Assembly: GCA_034430255.1 (NCBI GenBank)
Contig: DAOUEU010000012.1
Coordinates: forward strand, 1-5,675
DNA from: DATKYK01 sp034430255
Lineage (GTDB): Bacteria; Chloroflexota; Dehalococcoidia; E44-bin15
Reading direction: 5' to 3'
DNA length: 5,675 bases
The translations under genes were made by a program, and so were the position numbers. Below the pieces are notes generated by a model that saw nothing but the letters and a program-made list of their open reading frames with translations, searched no databases and was not told where the DNA came from. Below are positions 1-5,520 of this stretch, piece by piece (within the stretch, counting starts at the first letter, position 1; each line of letters opens with the position of its first letter).

Positions 1-57
1 TTCCTGCTCCTCTTCTGTTGTTAACTCGATGAGATACTTGGGCCTGGGACCACGCAT
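1..57 (-). CDS. IS630-family transposase, N-terminal fragment (continues beyond the window)
   Basis: Only the first 19 codons are in the window. They read MRGPRPKYLIELTTEEEQE, which resembles the start of a group of IS630-family (DDE, mariner-like) transposases, whose N-terminus is typically MRGxxPKYxIELTxEE followed by a helix-turn-helix domain. The start is well supported: a GGAGGT ribosome binding site (63-68) sits five bases upstream of the ATG, and a good sigma70-type promoter lies just before that. The catalytic DDE domain is off the window, so intactness cannot be judged. The family call rests on a short motif; another helix-turn-helix protein is possible but less likely. Confidence 0.68.
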   Translation of the reverse strand, partial: MRGPRPKYLIELTTEEEQE

Positions 58-75
58 TTTCCACCTCCTGACCCA

Positions 76-104
76 AGTATACCCTACAAACATAAAACGA
101 TCAA
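76..104 (-). promoter_or_regulatory. sigma70-type promoter for the IS630-like transposase
   Basis: On the minus strand a -35 box TTGATC (99-104) and a -10 box TATACT (76-81) are separated by exactly 17 bases, close to the bacterial consensus. Transcription would start near 69-70, giving a very short leader that contains the GGAGGT ribosome binding site. The -35 box and most of the spacer lie inside the last codons of the unknown upstream gene, so the promoter either evolved there or was brought in with the IS end. Confidence 0.65.
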
Positions 105-1172
105 ACTAGGAGTGAATTTGCGCAGAGCTGTACTTAGAATTGCTTCTTTAACCTCTGATGTGATGAGCTTTTCTGTGTTCTCTGCCTTTTCCACCAAAGA
201 TTCCTGATTCACTCGAACTGATACCGTCTCCCGTTCGAGTTGATTTAGAGCCGCCCAGAGCTTTCTACTTAGATCTTCCTTATGAAAAGACAATATCGCC
301 TCAGCATCAATAGTCTTGGGGAAATCGATTTCCAATCCTTCAAGCAGAAGTTTGACATTTTGAGACAGGAAATATGCTTCGGGGATGTCCTGTGCTCTGC
401 GCTTCATTCTCTGTATGAGAGCACTATCTCTCAGCCCTACCACTAAATTGGGGTCAGCTACCCCATAATTGGGTGTCCCTCTAATCCCCATTAATAGTGG
501 ATAGACAAGGATCTCGGTTGCTATAAGCAATTTCTTAACAGCGATATCAGGATCAGGCTCCATCGCGATTTCATGGGCTATATCAGTGTATCCGAAAGCA
601 CATAGATCAGCATAAAGAGTGCTTACCTCTACCTCAACTTGTTTGGTTAATACATCATCTGTGGAAGTGGGATAATGTCTAGCCCATTTTTGCCTTGCCC
701 AGCCAATGTGTGCTATCTTTTTCAACGGTAACCGCTGCCTTGCTTCTTCGAAGAATTTATCTCTTCCCAGAACGTCAAGCAGAGTCGTTCCCCGTGCCCA
801 TACCGAAGGGGGATTCAGTTTCAAGATGGGGTCTAGATGTGGCGCGTCTGCATAATAAGTTGGATGCCCAATAAGTGGCTGAATAATACCCTTTCTAGCC
901 AATTCCACGAAGCTGTCAATGTTCAGACCAAATCGGTTTTCTAACGCATCTCTAGACATGGGTGGGACGTATACTAAAGTAGTGGGATAGAGGAAACATA
1001 GTAGGCCAAGGGGGGCACTATTACGCTGGACGCCACGAATCTTCGGGAGGCGTAAATCCCCATACATTTGCTCTATATCTCTGATGATGCCTTCTTTAAC
1101 TGCTCGATAGCCTGTGTCCCGTATGTAACGCCTTTCTCGTTCTTCATAGTCTAGAAGTTCTTCGTACTTCAT
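84..1172 (-). CDS. Unrecognised 362-residue protein downstream of miaA
   Basis: I do not recognise this family. The start is firm: GGAGGT (1178-1183) lies five bases before the ATG. The product looks soluble, with no signal peptide and no clear transmembrane segment. It begins with a highly charged helical stretch (residues 1-40, rich in E, R and Y). A hydrophobic stretch rich in Leu, Tyr and Pro follows (about 55-72). Next comes a central part with the notable motif ARKGIIQPLIGHPTYY (92-107) and a GIRGTPNYGVADP segment (229-241). A charged, probably coiled C-terminal region spans about 295-345. The last ten residues (FTPSLIVLCL) are hydrophobic, unlike what precedes them, and overlap the transposase promoter, so the original C-terminus may have been altered by IS insertion. 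The gene starts 51 bases after the miaA stop on the same strand with no visible terminator between, so co-transcription with miaA is plausible. No function can be assigned. Confidence 0.75.
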   Translation of the reverse strand: MKYEELLDYEERERRYIRDTGYRAVKEGIIRDIEQMYGDLRLPKIRGVQRNSAPLGLLCFLYPTTLVYVPPMSRDALENRFGLNIDSFVELARKGIIQPLIGHPTYYADAPHLDPILKLNPPSVWARGTTLLDVLGRDKFFEEARQRLPLKKIAHIGWARQKWARHYPTSTDDVLTKQVEVEVSTLYADLCAFGYTDIAHEIAMEPDPDIAVKKLLIATEILVYPLLMGIRGTPNYGVADPNLVVGLRDSALIQRMKRRAQDIPEAYFLSQNVKLLLEGLEIDFPKTIDAEAILSFHKEDLSRKLWAALNQLERETVSVRVNQESLVEKAENTEKLITSEVKEAILSTALRKFTPSLIVLCL

Positions 1173-1223
1173 TCAAGACCTCCCCTTTATGTTCAGGAAT
1201 TGTGGCGGGCTTATGACGGGTGC

Positions 1224-2444
1224 TTATCTTTCACTGTGGCACTGAAAAGTGGCAATCGCCTTTTTGCACTCGACTAGGCAAGCTGAATAACTTACGCAGT
1301 TATTATCAAAACAGGATAACCAATACCCTGTGGTAGGGTTGGCTACGTGAGACGGCAGAGTCAGATAGACTACTTTAAACAGTGTATTTCCACTACTAAT
1401 GCCATCTAATGTTTCATAAGCTAGCTGGCTACTCAGAAAGGTGTCAACTAAGCTTTCAGCCATGCCATCACTATCTACCCGATTGAGTTGTTTATTCCTC
1501 CTAAACCATGCTAATTGGCGTCTCGCATAGCGTCTAGTCTCCTGCTTGATCAATATGATGGCTTCATCCAAGCCTATTTCACCTTTTGTGTATTGCCCTA
1601 TTTGCTTATATCCAATTCCACTCATGGAACTAAGATCGTAAGTGTATCCCATCCCGAGCAATCTACGAGTTTCTTCTATTAATCCAGCTTCAATCATCAT
1701 ATCGACACGATGGTTAATCCTCTCGTCCAAATCTGTTAAACTGACGTTTGGAAGGATAAATAAAGTATTAAATCTAAGTCTAGTTATCGTTCGTTTACAT
1801 TGGGTTTTCCCTTGTGTTACTGTCTGTCCATCCCCTTGATATTTCGGCGCAGGACATTGTGATGCTTTAGTGATAGCTCCTAGTTCAATTTCTGTAGCTC
1901 GGATTAGACGCCTAGGATTATTCCAATCGGCTTCATTCATCTGTTCTGCTCTAGTAGGATTAAAAGCTTGGAGCATTTTCCTTAAATCTTCTATGCTCAT
2001 ATGCTCTAGGTTTTCCCGCATGATCCAATCTGGTGCAACTATGGGAATGTTGTAATACTGGGTAACAGCATCGATATAAAGCCCGGTTCCACCTACTATA
2101 AAAGGCAGATGGGCATGCTTGTATATTTCTATAATCTTCTGGTAGGCCAAATCCTGATATTGTGCCAAGGTTAATGTGTTGTCAGGTTCTACAATATCTA
2201 TCAAGTGATGTATAACATCGTTAATAATCAGATAGGGTGTTCCATCCCGCTCTTTCCACGTCCCGCCTGGAATCTTAGCCGTTCCGATATCCATATAACG
2301 ATAAATTTGCCGAGAGTCTGCATTAACTATCTCACCGTGAAATCTCTTGGCGAGTTGCACAGATAGCTCTGTCTTACCACTGGCAGTAGGTCCACAAATA
2401 ACGATGAGCGGAAGTTCTTTGATTCCATTGTAGCTATACAGCAT
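1224..2444 (-). CDS. miaA: tRNA dimethylallyltransferase MiaA, with unusual C-terminal extension
   Basis: MiaA transfers the dimethylallyl group from DMAPP to N6 of A37 in tRNAs reading UNN codons, giving i6A37, the substrate of MiaB encoded upstream. Visible family marks: P-loop GPTASGKT (18-25), the substrate-binding DSRQIYRYMDIGTAKI (43-58), HHLIDIVEPD (79-88), GGTGLY (118-123), NNPRRLIRATE (175-185), RINHRVDMMIEAGLIEE (242-258), GIGYKQIGQY (276-285) and the tRNA-binding TRRYARRQLAWFRR (303-316). Two departures are visible. There is a roughly 20-residue polar insert near 193-217. There is also an extra tail of about 66 residues (341-406) containing five cysteines; typical MiaA proteins end near 300-330 residues, whereas this has 406. 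The enzyme core looks intact. The ribosome binding site is weak (GGAAGA), and 97 bases separate it from the HAD gene. A second, decayed miaA lies at 4665-4955 on the other strand. Confidence 0.95.
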   Translation of the reverse strand: MLYSYNGIKELPLIVICGPTASGKTELSVQLAKRFHGEIVNADSRQIYRYMDIGTAKIPGGTWKERDGTPYLIINDVIHHLIDIVEPDNTLTLAQYQDLAYQKIIEIYKHAHLPFIVGGTGLYIDAVTQYYNIPIVAPDWIMRENLEHMSIEDLRKMLQAFNPTRAEQMNEADWNNPRRLIRATEIELGAITKASQCPAPKYQGDGQTVTQGKTQCKRTITRLRFNTLFILPNVSLTDLDERINHRVDMMIEAGLIEETRRLLGMGYTYDLSSMSGIGYKQIGQYTKGEIGLDEAIILIKQETRRYARRQLAWFRRNKQLNRVDSDGMAESLVDTFLSSQLAYETLDGISSGNTLFKVVYLTLPSHVANPTTGYWLSCFDNNCVSYSACLVECKKAIATFQCHSER

Positions 2445-2498
2445 GTTTGTTCTTCCACATAATAACGGTATTTTGCAGAGCTAAGCACTTTAAGGCTC

Positions 2499-2517
2499 TA
2501 GCAATGTACATAGCAAT
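2499..2517. repeat. Pair of 7-bp direct repeats (TAGCAAT) between the HAD gene and miaA
   Basis: TAGCAAT occurs at 2499-2505 and again at 2511-2517, twelve bases apart, in the 97-base gap upstream of miaA. A spacing near one helical turn is compatible with a protein-binding site, but there is no convincing promoter beside it, and short AT-rich repeats arise easily by chance. The gap otherwise holds no recognisable element. Confidence 0.3.
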
Positions 2518-2541
2518 ACAAAGTCCGTGTTGTCTTTTACA

Positions 2542-3201
2542 CTATTGCCGATTATGATGTATCTTTAGAGGAGATGTAGGAAATGAGTTGGGGAGTTCAT
2601 AGTACTGCAAGGCCTTAGCTAGTTGCTCAGCGTCTTTAAAAAGAATGGTCTTCATTCCTAACTTTTGAGCCAACTCACCATTGGCCCGATCATTATCAAT
2701 GAATAAAGTTTCCTCTGGCCTAACGCTTAAATTATGGAGAGTTAGATAATATATCTCCGGATCGGTTTTGAGAAGGCCATAATGAGCAGAATTTACTATC
2801 ACATCAAAATAATCTTCTAGCTGATACTTATTCACCCACAACTCAAATGTTTCTTGAACATTATCAGTTAACAAGGCCAATTGACACCCTTCTTTTCTGA
2901 GGCCGCGCACTATGTTCATTACCTCGTCATCGAGTTGCCTGCTTTCTTTAATCTCTTTAGCCACTTTCTCTAGAACTTCGCCCGGGATATCCATCCGTAA
3001 AGAAAGCGCGGTCCAAAACTCCGCTTCGGAGATTTCTCCTAACATCACTAAATCTAAGAGACCACTATTTACGTAAGATTTAAGAAGATCTTCTGCAGAC
3101 ATTCCAAGCTCGTTTTCGTATTTCTGAAGGGATTCAAGAAAGTTGTCTGGACTAATGGTGTTATTGAAGTCAAAAACAACAGCTGTGATTTTCTTAGCCA
3201 T
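2542..3201 (-). CDS. HAD-superfamily hydrolase-like protein with altered catalytic motifs
   Basis: A 219-residue protein with the HAD-IA layout. Motif I is VFDFNNTI (9-16) with the nucleophile Asp11, a helical cap follows (about 20-90), motif II is LALLTDN (Thr112), motif III is GLLKTDPEIY (Lys145), and motif IV is TLFIDNDRANGELAQKLGM (165-183). The usual second Asp of motif I (DxD) is Asn13, and motif IV reads D-N-D instead of DD. YihX-like and haloacid-dehalogenase branches also lack the second Asp, so activity is possible, but the substrate cannot be predicted. I chose the MAKK start because GGGAG lies five bases before it. The frame is open further upstream, to 3306, but that would run through the end of miaB and has no family match. 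The gene begins 49 bases after the miaB stop on the same strand, so it is probably co-transcribed with miaB. Confidence 0.85.
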   Translation of the reverse strand: MAKKITAVVFDFNNTISPDNFLESLQKYENELGMSAEDLLKSYVNSGLLDLVMLGEISEAEFWTALSLRMDIPGEVLEKVAKEIKESRQLDDEVMNIVRGLRKEGCQLALLTDNVQETFELWVNKYQLEDYFDVIVNSAHYGLLKTDPEIYYLTLHNLSVRPEETLFIDNDRANGELAQKLGMKTILFKDAEQLAKALQYYELPNSFPTSPLKIHHNRQ

Positions 3202-3250
3202 CATTTCTCCCTTGCCAGTAGTTGCTAAGCCGTAGTCGTTGGAGAAACCA

Positions 3251-4609
3251 CTATTGTGCCACCTCTCCCTGCATAGACCATGGTCCTGTCCATGTGATTC
3301 GTACATTTACCAACTTTCCCAACTGATCTCTCTTGTCCTCGAAGAAGACCAACTTGTTGGTACGGGTACGGCCCTTCCACTTCCCCTTATGCTGTGCCTC
3401 CACCAGCACTTCTACCGTTTGCCCGAGAAGTTGCGCATTGATCTGCCCAGCGATCTCGGCCTGCAGGTCGTCTAAGAGCTTGCGTCGTCGTGCTTTCTCT
3501 TCGGGTGAAACGTCATCAGGCCAGCGGGCGGCTACGGTGTTAGGTCGAGGCGAGAACTTGGCCACGTGGACCACGTCAAACTTCAGCTCTTTGAGGAGGT
3601 CATAGGTGTTCATGAATTGCTCTTCGGTCTCGCTGGGGAAACCCACAATAATGTCCGTGGCAATGCTCACGCCAGGGATTTTCTCCCGAATGCGGGCAAT
3701 GAGGGCTCGATAGTCGTCCACAGTGTAGCCCCGTTTCATGCGAAGCAACACATTGTCGTCGCCAGCTTGGATGGGCACTTCGATATGTTCGCAGACCTTG
3801 GGTAGCTCAGCCACAGTGTCTAGGAGCTTGTCGGCCATGTAGCTAGGATGGGACGTCAGGAATCGGATGCGGATTACTCCTTCAATGTCATGAATGGCTC
3901 GTAATAGATCGGCTAAGTCCGACCCTTCCAGAACATCGTAGCCATAGCGATCCACGATCTGGCCAAGGAGAGTGACTTCTTTCACACCCTGGATTGCAAG
4001 GGATCGCACCTCAGCAACGATCTCGCCCATGGGGCTACTGCGCTCCCGCCCTCGGCGATAAGGGATGATGCAAAAAGTGCAGACGTGGTTGCAGCCATAG
4101 ATAATAGGTACATAGGCTGAAACTAACTTTCCTACCTCATTAATAGGCAGTATAAATTCATTATCTTGGAGTTGATAGCGTCTTTTTAGCTCTTGCCGCT
4201 CCAATTGCTGGGCTGTTAGATCGAACTCTCGAGTTTTTAAGAATTCAAGTAGCAGCTTGGGTTCCGAGGGAGGCATGAAAACATCCACAAATGGGAAGCG
4301 TCTTTGCAAGGGGCTTGGATTTTTCACGCCAACAAGGCAACCCATTAAGCCGATGACCGCTTCTGGTTTACGCTCTTTGAGGTGGCTAAGTGATTCTAGC
4401 CGGCCATAGACTTTATCCTCGACTCTCTGGCGCACGACACATGTATTTAGGACGATAACATCCGCTGCCTCTGCTTGATCCGTAGGCTGGTAGCCTAAAT
4501 TCTCTAACTCTGAAGCCAGGCGCTGGGAATCAGCGACATTCATTTGGCAACCAATGGTCCCAATATAGTAACGCTTTGGGCTAGCCAACAGAACCTTTTC
4601 TTCCTCCAT
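3251..4609 (-). CDS. miaB: tRNA-2-methylthio-N6-dimethylallyladenosine synthase MiaB
   Basis: A radical-SAM methylthiotransferase that converts i6A37 to ms2i6A37 in tRNA. All three domains are present at normal length (452 residues). The N-terminal MTTase domain has cluster ligands Cys21 (IGCQMN), Cys57 (NTCVVR) and Cys91 (MGCLVG). The radical-SAM domain has CNHVCTFC (Cys173, 177, 180) followed by IIPYRRGRERS, the SAM/substrate motif LLGQIVDRYGYD and SIATDIIVGFPSETEEQF. The C-terminal TRAM tRNA-binding domain spans about 390-450 (GRTRTNKLVFFE). GQIVDRYG rather than the commoner GQNVNSYG recalls Chloroflexota homologues. MtaB and RimO are less likely given the GCQMN and TRAM signatures. No Shine-Dalgarno sequence precedes the ATG; the only GGAGG overlaps codons 1-3. 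With the promoter upstream, the leader would be only about 10-13 bases. It appears to be the first gene of the miaB-HAD-miaA cluster. Confidence 0.95.
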   Translation of the reverse strand: MEEEKVLLASPKRYYIGTIGCQMNVADSQRLASELENLGYQPTDQAEAADVIVLNTCVVRQRVEDKVYGRLESLSHLKERKPEAVIGLMGCLVGVKNPSPLQRRFPFVDVFMPPSEPKLLLEFLKTREFDLTAQQLERQELKRRYQLQDNEFILPINEVGKLVSAYVPIIYGCNHVCTFCIIPYRRGRERSSPMGEIVAEVRSLAIQGVKEVTLLGQIVDRYGYDVLEGSDLADLLRAIHDIEGVIRIRFLTSHPSYMADKLLDTVAELPKVCEHIEVPIQAGDDNVLLRMKRGYTVDDYRALIARIREKIPGVSIATDIIVGFPSETEEQFMNTYDLLKELKFDVVHVAKFSPRPNTVAARWPDDVSPEEKARRRKLLDDLQAEIAGQINAQLLGQTVEVLVEAQHKGKWKGRTRTNKLVFFEDKRDQLGKLVNVRITWTGPWSMQGEVAQ

Positions 4610-4624
4610 GTTTTGATCACCATA

Positions 4625-4640
4625 ATGATTATATGATTAT
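4625..4640. repeat. Tandem octamer ATGATTAT overlapping the miaB -10 box
   Basis: ATGATTAT is repeated head to tail at 4625-4632 and 4633-4640, and ATAATGATTAT (4622-4632) is also a perfect 5-1-5 palindrome. The repeat covers the -10 box and part of the spacer of the miaB promoter, a position suited to a repressor operator. Such AT-rich patterns can also arise simply from the promoter's composition, so a regulatory role is only an inference. Confidence 0.4.
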
Positions 4641-4656
4641 TGCTCACATCTGTCAA
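4628..4656 (-). promoter_or_regulatory. Perfect-consensus sigma70 promoter for the miaB operon
   Basis: On the minus strand TTGACA (4651-4656) and TATAAT (4628-4633) are both exact consensus hexamers separated by 17 bases, the optimal spacing. The start point would fall near 4620-4623, leaving a leader of about 10-13 bases before the miaB ATG. No other promoter of this quality was seen upstream of the HAD gene or miaA, so it probably drives the whole cluster. It sits directly against the detectable end of the decayed plus-strand miaA (about 4665). Confidence 0.88.
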
Positions 4657-4664
4657 GTGCAAAT

Positions 4665-4955
4665 GTTGAGGGACTTTTACTAATAGAGGCTCATTAGGAG
4701 AGCCACAGCTACGCGGCTTACCTTATCGGGCTCAGGCCTACCGCCAGATGGGGATGTACTTGCAGGGGGGTAGGGCTAGAGGAGGCTATTCAGCTCATCC
4801 AGCGTCACACCCGCCGCTTCGTGCGCCACCAGTACAACTGGTTTCGCCTGGACGACGAAAACATTCGCTGGTTTGATGTCCTCAGGGAGCCTTACGGGGA
4901 AATCCGAGACCGTGTGGCCGCGTTTCTTGCATCTCGTCGCCCCAAAGCCAGGTAG
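4665..4955 (+). pseudogene. miaA: Decayed 3' remnant of a second, GC-rich miaA
   Basis: The plus strand carries the end of a MiaA protein scattered over three frames. An anchor-free stretch (about 4665-4718) reads GLLLIEAH, then a TAG stop, then SYAA, matching the GLIEEAH...GYAA part of MiaA. It continues as LTLSGSG (4717-4737), then shifts to YRQMGMYLQG (4739-4768), then shifts again near a run of six G (4765-4770). The final stretch (4776-4952) is an uninterrupted tail: LEEAIQLIQ, HTRRFVRHQYNWFRLDDENI, RWFDV, ending FLASRRPKAR and TAG (4953-4955). TRRFVRHQYNWFR is the tRNA-binding signature of MiaA. Against the intact MiaA in this window, 14 of 24 residues are identical across LEEAI...NWFR, so it is a distinct version and not a recent duplicate. 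The P-loop and all upstream parts are gone. Its 3' end overlaps the convergent methyltransferase pseudogene by 64 bases. Confidence 0.88.
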
Positions 4956-5520
4956 CGGTCAGGCTCGTCCCACACTCTCACCTCTCCCAGCCCTGCCTCC
5001 CGCAGCAATTGCCGCATCACCTTCTCGTCGGGGATGGTATCGTGGGCCACGACTCCGCCTACGGAGCGGTGGAACTCGTTGATTGCCTGGCGGCTGGCGG
5101 TGTGGCAGATGGCCAGCCGCCCTCCTTCCCTGAGAACCCGGCTGGCCTCGTCCAGGGCACGCCGCTTGTCGGGAAAGTGGGGGAAGACGACGTTGCAGAT
5201 CACCCAGTCGAAGCTCTCGGCCGGGAACGGCGGCCGCTGGGCGTCTCCCTGGACGTAGGCGACGGGATGCCCCTTGGCCTGGGCACGCCTGAGCATCTCA
5301 CACGAGAAATCGAGGGCCGCAACCCGGCTCTCCTTCTTCCTTCAGGAGCAACGGCAGGAGCACTCCGGTGCCGGCGCCCACATCCAACACCACCGCCTCC
5401 GGCTCGATCTCCGGCCCGGCCACGATCTCCCGCAGCCGGACCAGGGCTTCCTCCTCCTCTGTCAATTGTCAATTCATCCCATTCGGTGGCGGCCTGGTCG
5501 AAATATTCCTGGTGGTTCAT
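4892..5520 (-). pseudogene. Class I SAM-dependent methyltransferase, broken by two frameshifts
   Basis: The gene starts at an ATG with GGAGG (5525-5529) four bases upstream and begins MNHQEYFDQAATEWDEL. The reading frame then breaks at a 7-bp tandem duplication (5460-5474). The second segment carries the SAM-binding motif VVLDVGAGTGVLLPLLLKE. A second break, best explained by one extra G, lies at about 5330-5342. The third segment runs ESRVAALDFSCEMLRRAQAK, GDAQRPPFPAESFDWVICNV, PHFPDKRRALDEASRVLREG, and on to DEPDRYLALGRR, the Methyltransf_11 core and usual end. Removing eight bases restores an open frame of 206 residues, a normal size. The last roughly 12 codons after YLALGRR may be read-through of a lost stop. 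The substrate is unknown. Relatives of this style sit beside cobalt/nickel ECF transporter genes, in agreement with the gene overlapping its start. Sequencing error is possible for the single base but unlikely for the duplication. Confidence 0.88.
5460..5474. repeat. 7-bp tandem duplication that frameshifts the methyltransferase gene
   Basis: GTCAATT occurs twice in tandem (5461-5467 and 5468-5474), with one further matching base at 5460. On the coding strand it reads AATTGACAATTGAC. Deleting one copy gives codons for DELTEEEEALVRL, joining the N-terminal frame precisely to the frame carrying the SAM-binding motif. The duplication therefore appears to be the mutation that inactivated the gene. 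Confidence 0.85.

Larger units (their letters stand above)
1..110 (-). mobile_element. Probable left-in-window end of an IS630-type insertion sequence
   Basis: The transposase start, its ribosome binding site and its promoter all lie within about 50 bases of the stop codon of the neighbouring unknown gene. IS elements of this family usually carry only a short leader before the transposase, so the element's terminal repeat should lie around 85-135, inside or beside the last codons of that gene. I could not identify the terminal inverted repeat because the other end of the element is outside the window, so the right boundary given here is approximate. Confidence 0.4.

Noticed and set aside
1173..1223. 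Intrinsic terminator between miaA and the unknown gene
   Set aside because: No stable GC-rich stem followed by a T run is present on the minus strand.
2445..2541. Separate promoter for miaA in the 97-base gap
   Set aside because: TTGCTA has no acceptable -10 hexamer at 16-18 bases; the best candidate matches TATAAT at only about half its positions.
3202..3306. Upstream extension of the HAD gene to an ATG at 3304-3306
   Set aside because: The added 35 residues do not resemble the family, they overlap the end of miaB, and the MAKK start has a properly spaced GGGAG.
4622..4640. Possible Fur-type iron box over the miaB promoter (attractive because MiaB is an iron-sulfur enzyme)
   Set aside because: Only about 12 of 19 positions fit the GATAAT-repeat consensus by eye, in a region that is AT-rich anyway because of the -10 box.
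4892..5296. Independent 134-residue methyltransferase starting at MLRRAQAK
   Set aside because: This ATG is internal to the methyltransferase fold, lies after the SAM-binding motif, has no ribosome binding site, and the preceding codons (ESRVAALDFSCE) belong to the same protein; it is a fragment of the frameshifted gene.
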